Shown piece by piece: positions 12,201 through 24,084 of a stretch of DNA of 64,000 bases; positions within the stretch are counted from its first letter, which is position 1; every line of letters begins with the position of its first letter. Below the pieces are notes generated by a model, which did no database searches, was not told the origin of the DNA, and saw only the letters and a list, made by a program, of their open reading frames with translations. The DNA is from Serratia symbiotica. Its GTDB lineage: Bacteria > Pseudomonadota > Gammaproteobacteria > Enterobacterales > Enterobacteriaceae. The DNA is taken from assembly GCA_900380265.1 (NCBI GenBank), contig LR025083.1, forward strand, positions 992,001 to 1,056,000, in the 5' to 3' direction. Made by a program: the position numbers and the translations under genes.

Positions 12201-13004
12201 GTTCTCACCCACTAAAACTGAGTACGGTGGTAATGATTATTGTCAGTTTCAACTAAAGGTGCAGCTGATCATGAGCAGTTTTATCGTTAATCAGTGGATT
12301 CTTTGATGTTAATCTCTATTAAAATAGCCACTTTAAGTCATTGGAAAGAAAGTATATCGTTGTAGCAGTAAGATTCTATCAACTAATAAGTTCCTTATTA
12401 CTGAGACAAAAAAGAAAGAATACAAAATAGGCTATTAACGGTAAAAGGCGTAAAAGAATGTGGATGTGAGCCGGTTATTAGTATTGATTACTATGACCTG
12501 TTTGATTAGTTTTTTAAAAGGGAACGGGTTTATTTCGCCGTTTATAAAAGATACTGCTTTCTTTAAGAAATAGGTGCTACTAACAGGCAATACAAGATAA
12601 TTTTGTTACCATAACTATATTAAGTTTACTATGCTTACTGAAAGTAAAAGCATTATTCAGAAACCAACATCGATATTAGTTTATTTATGCAGGCTAGTAG
12701 CCTAGAGAGTAAAGCTAAAAAATCAGTAGCATATTTATGCACTGTTAATGGACAACCCTATAACCAGATGGGGATGATTAAAGATCATGTGATGTACAAA
12801 GCCATCTTCGTAAGGCATTAAGAGATTTTGACACCTCGCGCTTGTTGAAATTTATCTATTAATTGAGCTATTGGTTGAGTACTATTTGTCAATCCTGTCA
12901 GCAGAAAAGCAAATGCTAGGTAGCATCTCTTTCATACAGCTACAAAGAGATCAAAAGTATTAAATAATAATTGTATGGGGAATAAACAAAGAATACGTCC
13001 GCTG

Positions 13005-13027
13005 CTTAACTTGCCAGATAAGTTAAG
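13005..13027. terminator. Terminator-like hairpin
   Basis: A perfect 8-bp stem (13005-13012 with 13020-13027) encloses a 7-base loop. No T-run follows and no adjacent gene is recognised. It is a possible relic. Confidence 0.25.
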
Positions 13028-14505
13028 GTGCTTCCCTCGGGTGAGACTAATGGATAGTATTTACTAGATATAGGGCTCGCTTTCCGGTGACTCGATCCGA
13101 TGTGTAACAGCGGGTATGTTAATGAACATACTTATTGGTGAGAGATTTATATTGAATCAGGCTATCTCTAAGCAATGACCAGAGTCTGGTAGACTGATGG
13201 CACCAGTAAAAAAATAGGCGTTCAGCTGAATATAGAAAGAAGGACAATGGTTGATCGCATTCACTTTATCAGCCAACTGCAGTACTAATAATATGATAGC
13301 ACTACTGAATTGATGAGAGTCAAGACTAGTTATATCATACTTCAGTATGCTGATTAAAAATTATTGAAGATATTCGACTGATTAACTTATCAGTAAGAGA
13401 GTAAGAGGTATAGCCATTTAAGTGAGGTGCTTGAACGTTCTGAGTGGCATTGCCTATACTCTAGGGTATAGAACGAGGAGGTGGAAAATGGATTAGGCTA
13501 TTTAGTTAAGTTAAACAGCGGAAACAGGCTGCTACTTTCCGTTAAATATGAAATAGCTGAGGTTCGTACGAAGAGGCTTGGCAGAGTTATTTATACTGGC
13601 ATCGGGTTTATATAAATTAGTGACGATACTAGTATCTAATTTTAAACAAACCGTCGCCACTTAATCTGGGAAAGTATAAAATATATCACTAATATATATT
13701 ATGTCGTTATTATGGATTATTTTTTAAGATCTTGTTATTTTATAATTAGGACATATCTGTTGATTATGATTTAATGGCTGGATTTTTATAAGATGATAAC
13801 AATAAATATTTATTAGGTTGTTTTCAGCACAACACAAAAGTTCAGCGAAAATAGAGAAATTGAACCGTCAGGTGATCATAATTTTTATATAGCTCTCGAT
13901 AATGGTTGATTATTTTCCTTGATGGATGTAGTGATTAATATTCAGTTAAAATAAATAAAAATATTCAATATGTTTCAATACAGTGTTGGATATCTGGTCT
14001 GGTAGTTTTGATCGGTGCTTACTTATGAAAAGAATAAAAAGATGTTTCCTTGTATTCGATTGCGGGACTTGTTCACGTTAATGTCTTATTATTGAACGGC
14101 ATAATGATATGGAAAAAAATGTCACTTTGTATAACAGCTAGTGTTAATGTGCTTTTTTAGGCATACTATAAATCTAACACCGCATAATAATACTTGATGT
14201 GGTATAGCTAAATACCAGGAGGTTAGCACTGTCTGCTAACACTCTTCAGCCATGCCTTCTACGCTAAGGCATTGTCACCGGGGAACAGGTAAAGATATAT
14301 AAAGTAATGGTGAGGTATAGTGTTGCTTGCCACGCTGCAAGAAGTGTTGCACAAGGAGATTAGCGATAGGGAGCTAGGGTATCTCAAAAACCGTTCCAGG
14401 GATCAAAAAAATCAGTGAACCTGCTAATAGCGATGCTAAATTTGTTGTTGTAGCTCTAAATCGGTGAGGGATCTGTTACGTGGCTAATCTGGATAAAGCT
14501 TGTTA

Positions 14506-14525
14506 GCTAGCATGCCTATGCTAGC
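14506..14525. repeat. Short inverted repeat
   Basis: A perfect 8-bp inverted repeat (14506-14513 with 14518-14525) has a 4-base spacer. It stands alone in gene-free DNA. Confidence 0.4.
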
Positions 14526-15041
14526 GCTCGCCATACTGAGCTCATAGATTAAAGTATATAAAGTATATCGCTATCGATCAAGTACATCCTCTCTTCTGTG
14601 AAAGGCATAAAAACCTGCATTAGACATGAAGTATTCAGATAATCAATAGGCGGCATAATAGCTATTGCTTTATCATTAGAATTTTTTCACTTACTTTTAA
14701 GTAACGATAATGGAATTGGCGATCATAGGCTTCGCTGTTTTGCTAAAAATATTCAATATCTCATAAAGCCTGTGTAAAGGAACTGGTAAAAATTCTCAGA
14801 TTCACGCAAGGCTTGGTTTGTTTTTGACTGAGTCACATGCTGATGCAGGAATAAGGTATTATTTTTAAGAAGGCTGTATAGTTTAAATTTCTTTCCCTAT
14901 AAAATAATAAATCTATTCGCTATATTACAGTTGAGCTTAATAAGCTTAAATTATCGTGGTAGTATGTAAAAGATTTCAAATAAGAATGTAATAAAATATG
15001 ATAAACTTAAAAAATCAACTGAATCCATTTGGATTAGAATA

Positions 15042-15062
15042 TCATTCTAATCATGAATAGGT
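15042..15062. repeat. Short inverted repeat
   Basis: A perfect 9-bp inverted repeat (15042-15050 with 15054-15062) has a 3-base spacer, in very AT-rich DNA. It could be an old operator or a chance palindrome. Confidence 0.4.
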
Positions 15063-15646
15063 ATGATTTTAGTAGATTAATCATTGTTGTTAATCAATTT
15101 AATTTTATGAGGTTGATGCGTGGGAAGGTACTTATAGGCGAACGGTCTATATTTATTGAGTTTTAGTTTAATATGAGTATTTTGAAAAGTTGTTTGCCAA
15201 CAAGCAAACAGGATCAAATATGGTAAGTTTGGTGGGTTTGTATTCGTTTTCTGGTTTTAACTGATAGATTTTAGTTATTGGTGTGATTATTGTCATGACA
15301 TTACTACATATTACTAAATGATAAGAATACATGAAAATAATGGAAATATATACTATGCGAACATTTCATTTTCACAGAAATAAATTATTTTTTGGAGTTT
15401 ATTTAATATAAATTAAATGCCAAATAGGATTACAGAAATTGTAATCATTCTATGGCAGTTAGTAGGTATGGCGGTAGAACTGCTTTTTGCAAAATATTTC
15501 ATATTGTATATTCTCTTTACTGATTGTTTTTAAAAACACCATATTACTTGTGTTTTTGTTTTTAAATAAAAGAGTATTTATACACACTATAAAGTGTGGT
15601 TATACTTCGTGTATAGCTATATAAATATAGAGCGGTATTTTTATGA

Positions 15647-15686
15647 AAATATAAAGCATTGCGGGTGTAAGCAATGCTTTATATTT
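15647..15686. terminator. Strong bidirectional terminator-like hairpin
   Basis: A perfect 16-bp stem (15647-15662 with 15671-15686) encloses an 8-base loop. The stem is GC-richer at the loop end and A/T-rich at the base, so transcription from either side would meet a hairpin followed by a U-rich tract. This is the layout of a bidirectional intrinsic terminator. No gene remains on either side. Confidence 0.6.
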
Positions 15687-18121
15687 GAAACGCATTCTGA
15701 ATTTAGATTTAATTTTTATACATGAGAAAATCCTATTTTTATATCTAAATGATTGAAAGATTACTACAGAATTTACCTCAGGCTATCAGTGTCACTTATA
15801 TAAATATATTTATAACTACATTTATTTCTAGTGCTGTGATTGAGTTGCTTAAAACTTATTTCCGTATAGGCAGGATGTAGGTTAATTGGAATTCAATATT
15901 TTTATCTTTTTAGCTTGATTGGTAATCATTATAAATGATTATGAGATATAGATCTATCGTATCGCTTTTGGTTGTCTTATGCATACTAAGTAGATGTTTT
16001 TAGATACAAGGTAGTTTTGATTTATTTATTTAAAATTCTTTTACGTCTTGAAGTTGTATAAAACAGATTTTTTGATTATAAAATAATTAAGTAGTAGGAT
16101 CGTTGTAGCACGTAGCAATACTATTACGTATGCGATTGGTTATATTATCATCAGAAAATCAGTAATTTGTATTCCTATTGAATAGAAACTAGTGTTAAGT
16201 GCTAGCTATAGGCTTGAGTATTAAATATAACAAGTAGCGGATATTTTATCTAGCGAGACATGGATTTATGAGCTGATTATATTGTCAGATAGCTCGGATA
16301 TATTATATATAATGACGTATTATCGCTATTTTGATCTAGATTTAATCTATATTTTATGTGCTTGGTATGTTATAGAGATAAAATAAAATATTTCTGCTGA
16401 TAGGTAAGATGTCAAAGTACAAACCTAGCACTGTGTTTTTATAAATTAGAGTTTTAGTAAAATATTTTTATCGAAACCTAAACTTATAACTTATTTATAA
16501 CATAAAATATAAAATCAGTGCAGTGGATTTAATAGATGGTTGTTTTGTGATACAAAGTTAAATTTATTTAAAAGAGATGGCACTGGACTAGGAGGCCGCA
16601 CCATTTAAAATTACGAGATGAAGCGAAGCCAATACCACTACGTGGCGATTTGAAGTGCTTGGGTGGTCTTTAAATACGCTCTATAATTAGAAAAATTAAA
16701 TTTTACTTATCATTGAGTACTCACGATACTAATTTTATTGTATTTTAAAGTAATAGTTACCAATTAAGTTAAATTTGATCTGCCATGAAAAAAATTGGTG
16801 TTTACTAACTTATTTCATTCATCGAGTTTACAAAATAATTTTTTATATAAACTTAGTATATAGAAATAGCATCCAATTTTTAGCTTTTCCCTAAGATAGG
16901 GGAATCTAAGTGGTTATTGAAAATGAGTTCTACATTAGTATTGCATCTTTTATAAGTAAGTCTCGATATAGTGAAGGTATAAATATAAATGGCTATTTAG
17001 TTTAGGATACTACCAGTAGTTAAATAAATAATAGAAATATGAATACTACGAAGTTAATTTTTAGAGCAGGCATTCAGAAATCAATTCTTATTTTGTATAA
17101 GGTTTAGTTCTGGAATAGCGTAGATGGAACTTTTATTTCTAACACTTCTGAAACAGAAGTGAGAAGGAGGATAGACAGCGAGCACAGCAAAATCCTATTT
17201 ATAAGGATTTGGTTGACCGTTGAGATAATGTATAGCTAATAACGTTAACGGAATACTCTTTCTTTCTGTGTTTTCTATAGAAGCCAATCCTTGGTCATCA
17301 GCTTAGATTTGCGCACCGGTAATCGGTTATCACTGCGCTATTGTCAGCGAAAAACTTAATAAAAGAAACACACTACTAACTACATCCATAAAAAGCATCC
17401 ACAGTACGATGTGTACCGCTTAATTAGCTATAGTGATTTATAGAGTAGGTTTAGGGCTTTTTTAATTTATCACTACGTGAATAGTGTAGTAGAAAGGAAT
17501 TTTCTTATATCAATGTGTTAAGAGGTTAATATATTTGGTAAGCGGAATTATCCTTTAAATTTAACATACCTCAACCAATCTATGAATTTCCTGCTATGGA
17601 ATCACGACTAGTTCCGTGGCCTCTTTATTTTAATTACATACCCCACTTACTGAACGCACCGTCATTTTAAGCTGATTCCAGCAGTATATGCTTAGCTTTT
17701 AGTATATCAATTTCTTCCTAGAGTTGTTATTCAATATGCCATTGAATTCCATAATCACTTCGAAAGTCTGCTATTTCTATCAATCTTTTGTATTAATTTA
17801 TCGTGATTTTAATTTTTCTATATAAAATCATCATTGATGAGATTATCGATAATCTGATTAAAGTATGAGTATATTACGTGTGTAAATGATTCAGAGATTG
17901 CGCGTTACCAGGTAAAATACTGTAAATGTCAGAGACAGAAGAATAGATACATGCCAAGCAAATCTCTTATATGGATAATTATATCTGATCTCTCACTGAT
18001 AGAATATTAATGAATTTTGTGTTACAAACAACATTTGTTGATTAATTGTTTTAGTAGTGCAAAATGCATACTAGGGAAAGCAGAAACCAGATAAATGACA
18101 CTGATATTCTAAGAATTATTT

Positions 18122-18167
18122 TGCCATGCCGGCTCCAACACGGCATGGCAACACCGGTTGTTGGAGC
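18122..18167. other. Overlapping hairpins with pseudoknot potential
   Basis: A 10-bp GC-rich stem (18122-18131 with 18141-18150) encloses a 9-base loop (18132-18140). That whole loop is perfectly complementary to 18159-18167 downstream. The two helices are therefore either mutually exclusive hairpins or, with partial opening, an H-type pseudoknot. The element is a GC-rich island in AT-rich DNA and has no coding neighbour. Its function is unknown. Confidence 0.65.
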
Positions 18168-20609
18168 ATGATTCGTAGCGTGTGCATAATTTATAAAATC
18201 CCCTAACTAGTAATGCGCACTATCGCATATTCCCATAGCTATCAAAAAGCAGTTAGTGTTTAAATGAACTCAATTAGTTTCGCACTGCGAAAAAGAGTAT
18301 TAATAAAATAGTGGCGCAGGCGGTGCGAACAGAATGTAATGAAACTACATTTTATCAAATCAACACCAACAGTAACGAAAGGTACGGGGCATTAATTAAG
18401 AATGGATTTTACGCTTAGTCTCTTACTGTATAAGAGTAACAACATAACAGATTAGCGAACAGGATGTGCGGATATTTCTTTAATTTATAAAAAAGATACT
18501 TAAAATATATGTAAATGCATATTTAGTGATCTTTGATCACTAACTAGCAGTGAGCATTGGAATCGAACATATAATCAATAATAATATAGGATATAGTATA
18601 TTTAAAAGAGTTTTAAAAATAGACACCATAGGTGAGAAAAAAAAGACGTTATACCAACGCATAACCGTCCAGTTTATGTTCTATCCATAAAACACGGCTA
18701 TTCCGTCTCCTCTGGAGACGCAGTGATATTAATCACTAAGCTACTTGTTTATGAAGACAACTCACGAACCACTAAACCATCCACGATCGTTGCTAATAAT
18801 AAAATCATTAGTATTATTGAAATTAAAAACCAGAAGAAGAAATAACTTAAGCATATTCTGGTACGTAAACCCATGAAACAGACAATCTCCTGTGAGGGCG
18901 GGCAATTGCGGAGAAAAGAAACTGGATATCTCGAATGCTATTGTCACTATCGAAAAATATCTATTCATTTAAATAAGACAGGCACTGAAGGTATGATGTT
19001 TTAATGGTTAGGGTCGTCTCATTAGGCAGCAAGTTCTCCAAAATTGCGAGTAACAGAAAAACTAATGAGAAATTTCTATAATAGCATGAAATAGACATCT
19101 GGCTCAGGCTTGAGTAATATCTATTACATCGCAACCGAGAATCTAAATTGACACTTAAGTGCAGTAGCCTCGGGGACATTAAAAACAGCCATATTGGATT
19201 ATGCAATGCAATAATCAGCCTTTTATAGAATAAGCCACTACGGCAAGAATAAAGTCACATGCTAATTTAATTACGATGAAATCAGATACTGTGAGCCATC
19301 TAGATGGATTAAATTTCTCCTAGAAATTATGAGAACACGCGTGCCGCCTAATCTAGATTTCTATAGTAAGGAAACCTATTAGAGTTAATCTGGTTAATAT
19401 CAGTAGATGATACAAGGCCTTCTGATAGAAGGTGTAGAGACACGGGTTGATGATTCACTGATAGCACTGATAGGATGATAGATAAAGGATATAAATAATT
19501 TTTATCCAAATAAGAGCTAAATATTAAATCCTGTGCTGATACACTCATCCTGAGTTAGATCCTCATTAACCATGTCTGCTTTAGTAGGATACAAGTTAGT
19601 CAACTTATCCTGATCCGTTTTAAGCCCGTAGGTTTTGGACAACTACAAAGGCACAACATGCATACATTGGCACGTAAATGACGGAAATAGATCCTTACTC
19701 TGCCAGGTAGTTGGCATGGGTTCTTGAGTAAATAGGGATTTTGAACGGTAGGCTAAAATATAAGAGTGCTTGTTGCTACAAATGATAAGTCCAGATACAT
19801 TAAAGTCCACCATAATGGACTTAGGTGCGCTGTGTTGCAATCGATACATCAAGCTCCTGATAGGAGCTGCCATTAAGTATGGCCGGGATTAAAATGGCTT
19901 AAAAACAATACCTTAAAGGCTTTATGGATTCATATCACTAACGTTAAGAACGGATCTTTTGTCAAACCGACAAGATGATTGATAATAGTTAATTGCAGCT
20001 ATCGCTTAAGCACAAACGTATTCAACCTATGTGGTTACCTGTGTGCGTAGGAAATAAATGCTATAATTCTCGGGATTATGATTTGCCGGCAGTGCTGCGG
20101 CAAGAGGCACGAGGATAAGCTGAATTACAATCAGCCCTTGCTTTATACGTTAGTGATTTGTGTAGTTAATAGCGAAGGCGTGACTTATATCGCTGTTGTC
20201 AGGTGTTACCTCTTTCTCATCCGCTTGTGCAATGCTGCAAGCGTAAAATTGTTAAGAGAAATATCCCGCCCTGAAGTATCTTTTCAGATCTTCTCTGAAG
20301 GATTCAGTATGACATCATGTCAACATCTTGGTTTCTTGCCTAGTCTAAGTAAGACTCGTAGCATAGCTGTTATCATCTTGACTTAAGCAAGGAACCCTTT
20401 CCTTCTTTTCAGTTGTGCCTGCAGTTTCTTTAGTTTCTTTTATTATAGGTTGCTTTTTATGGCTTCCGGTTGTGTACGTAGGTGGGTGCTGCGCCTTGAT
20501 CAGTACTGTGTGATGGGTAAGAGTGGTTAGAGTGAGTGATTCTGCTATTTCATATAATTATGAAATCATGTGACGTGCGCTTATTTAATCTTCATCTAAG
20601 TGCTCTCTT

Positions 20610-21832
20610 AGAGACTTCGTACTGAGTATATGATCCTAGATAGGCTAAGCGGTGAAATAGTATCATTAACGTGGGTTTTTACGCCTCGTGCATATTAAAA
20701 CCTGTTCTGTCATCTGAGAACCTGGGAGGTCATTCTATGTAGTTATTTATCGTCCTTGCTTAATGAAGTCAACGTATGCAGCCGCCATATTAAGTTCCAG
20801 CATTATCTCACCAGAGATCGAACGCCTATATTATTTCTAGCATACTTAAGGGTATAGATTCACGGTTTGCTTTAGGGAGCCTCTTATAATTCCATCCCAT
20901 CATTCTGTGTTTCTTTCGATGCGTTTGTGATCAACTTAATTGGTAGCAAGCAGGTGAGGATACTAAGTATCACTTAAAACTAGACAATAAGAGTCTCTTA
21001 CTTAAGAGATAGTCTTGGATATATGTCTAATACTCATTCTTATTTTGGAATGATCGGAATACTCTTAAGCTAAGAAGCTTATCGGTATCAACTACCTCAG
21101 GAAAGCGAAGATAATTCAGAAGATAATAGATGAGGGAATGTCGGTATCGTATGTAACCTGCCTGTATGGTATTTAGCTAAATCTTGTATTTAACGGGAAC
21201 AAGCACAGTACTAAGTAGGAAGTCTTGTGGCCGAAGTAGTCGGTTAAGAGCTACTCTTTAATAGCTATTAATAACGATGAAATTAATCTATTAGCCCAAG
21301 CGCCGTTGCTAAGAAATAATGGAGATTAGCTCCTAAAAAAAGGGGTTCACAAGTTAGAGCCGGGAATAGACAGCGACTCTAACCTTGTTACGAAGGAGAA
21401 GGAATAGAACAGGGTGCCCAGGTTTAGTCGTATAGGGTGGGAAGTGATTCCTTCTATCCAGCATGCTATCGATGAGCAGTACTAGAATTGTAACAAACGG
21501 AATGATGAAGAAGATGTATAGGCTATGCCGCATCTTTTCATGATCATCTAGGATATTCCTGGTTATCGATAGCAGCGGATGTTGAGATACCTAGGAAATA
21601 CTCGTGATAAAGGGATTCCTCTAGTGAAGGCTAGCCGGGTGATCGTATCATAAATGAGAAGAACCGATTGCTTCTGTACATTCATCTATAACGCCTTCGG
21701 TAGCAGAATAATGCTAATACTATGGTATCGTAAAGTACACGCCCATCCTGTTTAGGTATGGACACTGCTGCTGTAGTAATAATTAAAACCTGCGGGTGAT
21801 ATTGTTCTGGACACTGTCGCAGTTAATCAATA
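20610..21832 (+). pseudogene. ansB: ansB-like L-asparaginase relic
   Basis: AnsB hydrolyses asparagine in the periplasm. Around 20,925-20,990 the frames read FVIN..G then, after a shift, GEDTKYHLKLD, aligning with FVITHGTDTMEETAYFLDL (second active-site motif). Near 20,715 a frame resembles the first ATGGTIA motif. Near 21,610 KGIPLVKASRV aligns with KTGTAVVRSSRV, and near 21,730 RKVHA and later KPAGDI match the C-terminal NPQKARVLL and KDPQQI segments. Stops and frameshifts are frequent. Identification is by hand alignment, and both ends are approximate. Confidence 0.5.
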
Positions 21833-22362
21833 GGTATTGGCACCAGATGAATTTTTGTTTATCAAACAGCACGTTACGGTGTATAATGCTAGATATATTA
21901 ACGAGCTGTTCGCTAATTAGTTCGTGAACTCATTAACCCTAGACTTACGGATAAAGTCTAGGGTTATGTAGCAAATCAAATGCGCTGCCTAGTAGCTAAC
22001 CAAAGCTAAAGCTGTTTTCAGTAGTACTGAAGAGTTTAGAGAGTAATGCTATTCCTAAACATTTCGTAAAAGCTATCAAAGTGACTATTTCGTCTTTATG
22101 CCAAAATCTGGAACATCGTTTATAAACATGGTACCAGCGTTCGTATTTCAGGTTAAAAAGTGCCCGACCCGTCTAGTGGAACATCTGTCAGCGAGGTGAA
22201 TTTATTAGCTATAAATTAGTTGGTTTTAAATACACCATGAATAGCTGCCTGGACAGCTTCCTCTGAGTAGAATTAAATAAGGTGTATTTTAACTTAAGTT
22301 GTGACAAGTGCAGTCCGCTAAAAAAGTCAGTTCGACTGTCTTCTTGTAATGCAGACAGCGGT
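21833..22362. other. Eroded spacer with terminator-like hairpins
   Basis: No gene was found. It holds the 13-bp hairpin at 21,934-21,966. Next to the cvrA stop it also holds a 6-bp stem (near 22,329-22,357) followed, in the minus direction, by a T-run near 22,319-22,324, which may be the cvrA terminator. Confidence 0.45.
21934..21966. terminator. Terminator-like hairpin after the ansB relic
   Basis: A perfect 13-bp stem (21,934-21,946 with 21,954-21,966) encloses a 7-base loop. It lies about 100 bases past the end of the asparaginase relic, so it may be that gene's surviving terminator, although the following T-run is missing. Confidence 0.5.
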
Positions 22363-24084
22363 TTATTTTTTGATGATTTTTACGCCTATTTTTCTGACTT
22401 GATTCCCTTCCATTTCGGCAATAGTCCAGATTAGTCCCTCCCATTCAACTTGATCACCGAGCACCGGTTCTCCACCAATCAAGTGAATAATGAACTGACC
22501 AAGTGTTTGCTGTTCATTCACCTGATCCTGCAATATTAGCCCATAAACTTGCGCGATATCCACTAGGTAGACATCCGATTGTAAGATGAAATCTCCGAAG
22601 AAGCGCTCGTTCAAAGTTATGGTTGGTGCTTGACTGAAAAGTTTACCAAGTACCGGTAAATCATGCTGATGCCCAATAACGCACAAGATATCACTTTCAA
22701 GCAGCCGGGTGCTTCCGCTGGGGTGTAATAGTTCTTTTCCCCGAAATAGTGCTGCGATACGTGTGTTGGGTGGCATTTTCAACTCGCGTAGTGCAGCGCC
22801 AATGCACCAGTTATCCATTGAGATTTGATAGATAAACTGTTCCCATTGATTTTCTGGGTGTACGTCTAGTCCAACTCGTGAGATTGGTGTCAGCGCAGGC
22901 GGTACAATTACTTTGGCTTTCCTGGCAGCAAATGTAAGAGTAGTTCCTTGCAGTAGCAATGAAACTAACACTACAAAGAAGGCTAAATTAAAGAACAATT
23001 GTGCATTTGGCAACTCAGCCATCATTGGGAACACCGCTAGGATCACCGGCACTGCACCACGCAGCCCAACCCAGGCGATAAATCCACGTTCTCGTAAAGT
23101 AAAGCTGCGGAATGGGAGTAAGCCAATGAATACTGATAGTGGTCGAGCAAACAGGATCATCCATAGTGATAAAAGTAGGGCGGGGATAGCGATTGGCAGC
23201 AGTTCATGAGGATTGAGTAACAGTCCAAGCACCAAAAACATACCAATTTGGCTGAGCCAGGCCAGCCCATCAAAGGTTTGTACAATTCCATGGCGGTTCC
23301 GGATTGGGCGGTTACCTAATAGCAAGCCGCACAAATAAACTGCCAGAATGCCACTGCCATCCAGCGCTGTGGTCAGAGCAAATATGAGTATGCCTCCACT
23401 CCCGGCAAGTAGCGGATACAGACCTTCTGGAAGTTTTATATGATTGATTAGTGTCAACAGAAGCCAGCCGCCGCCAAACCCAAAAATAATGCCCATACTA
23501 AATTGCTGAATTAGGTGTAGCGGGAACATCCACCTAATGCTGGTTTCACCGGCGGCTATCATCGCAATAAGGGTGATAGTGAGAAAGACTGCCATGGGAT
23601 CATTACTACCAGATTCAATTTCTAACGTGGCACTGACGCGTTCATTGAGGCCTTTCCCACCCAGGAGTGAGAACACTGCAGCGGCATCTGTGGAAGCGAT
23701 GATCGCTCCGATAAGGAGTCCTTGGAACAGATCGAGACCGAATAACCAAGAGGCTGCGATGCCAGTTAGCCCCGCCGTGATGACCACACCAACGGTGGCG
23801 AGAGAAAGTGCTGGCCAGAGAGCAACGCGAAAAGAGCTGACGCGGGTACGCATGCCGCCGTCCAGTAGAATCACTGCAAGTGCTAGGTTACTGACGAGAT
23901 AGGCCAGCGGATAGTTGTTGAAAATGATTCCTCCAGGGCCATCAGCCCCGGCTAACATTCCTATTGTTAGGAATATGACTAGGATGGGAATGCCGAGACG
24001 AGAAGAAAATGCACTCAGTAGAATACTTGAGCCTACCAGCACGGCACCGATGATAAATAGGCTGTTAATGGTGCTAGCATCCAA
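22363..24084 (-). CDS. cvrA: K+/H+ antiporter CvrA (NhaP2 type)
   Basis: CvrA/NhaP2 is an inner-membrane cation-proton antiporter of the CPA1 family, involved in K+ efflux and osmotic adaptation. The 573-residue protein (E. coli 578) has about a dozen hydrophobic segments through residue 390. Family motifs are intact, including ILLDGGMRT, the acidic [27 protein letters not shown] and [20 protein letters not shown] cytoplasmic tail follows with a TrkA-C-like domain (about 400-485: [25 protein letters not shown]) and a CorC-like domain (about 490-570: [24 protein letters not shown]). The start MDAST matches E. coli MDATT; a GGAG site lies 13 bases upstream. It is isolated, with no intact neighbour for 7 kb to the right or 19 kb to the left. 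Confidence 0.95.
   Translation of the reverse strand: MDASTINSLFIIGAVLVGSSILLSAFSSRLGIPILVIFLTIGMLAGADGPGGIIFNNYPLAYLVSNLALAVILLDGGMRTRVSSFRVALWPALSLATVGVVITAGLTGIAASWLFGLDLFQGLLIGAIIASTDAAAVFSLLGGKGLNERVSATLEIESGSNDPMAVFLTITLIAMIAAGETSIRWMFPLHLIQQFSMGIIFGFGGGWLLLTLINHIKLPEGLYPLLAGSGGILIFALTTALDGSGILAVYLCGLLLGNRPIRNRHGIVQTFDGLAWLSQIGMFLVLGLLLNPHELLPIAIPALLLSLWMILFARPLSVFIGLLPFRSFTLRERGFIAWVGLRGAVPVILAVFPMMAELPNAQLFFNLAFFVVLVSLLLQGTTLTFAARKAKVIVPPALTPISRVGLDVHPENQWEQFIYQISMDNWCIGAALRELKMPPNTRIAALFRGKELLHPSGSTRLLESDILCVIGHQHDLPVLGKLFSQAPTITLNERFFGDFILQSDVYLVDIAQVYGLILQDQVNEQQTLGQFIIHLIGGEPVLGDQVEWEGLIWTIAEMEGNQVRKIGVKIIKK

Larger units (their letters stand above)
8231..20609. other. 12.4-kb gene desert
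   Basis: No intact gene was found. Open frames here are short (60-102 codons), overlap no recognisable family and lack convincing ribosome sites. The part from about 13,670 to 17,100 is strikingly AT-rich. Scattered stem-loops (9184, 13005, 14506, 15042, 15647, 18122) look like surviving terminators or mutational palindromes. I expect deeply eroded genes (mgsA and other neighbours of helD in E. coli order near the left end), but could not identify any by eye. Confidence 0.55.

Noticed and set aside
20078-20386. A 102-codon frame with a segment (VSFQIFSEGF) recalling small transaldolases
   Set aside because: Only about ten residues are suggestive and the catalytic lysine region is absent, so I do not call a transaldolase relic.
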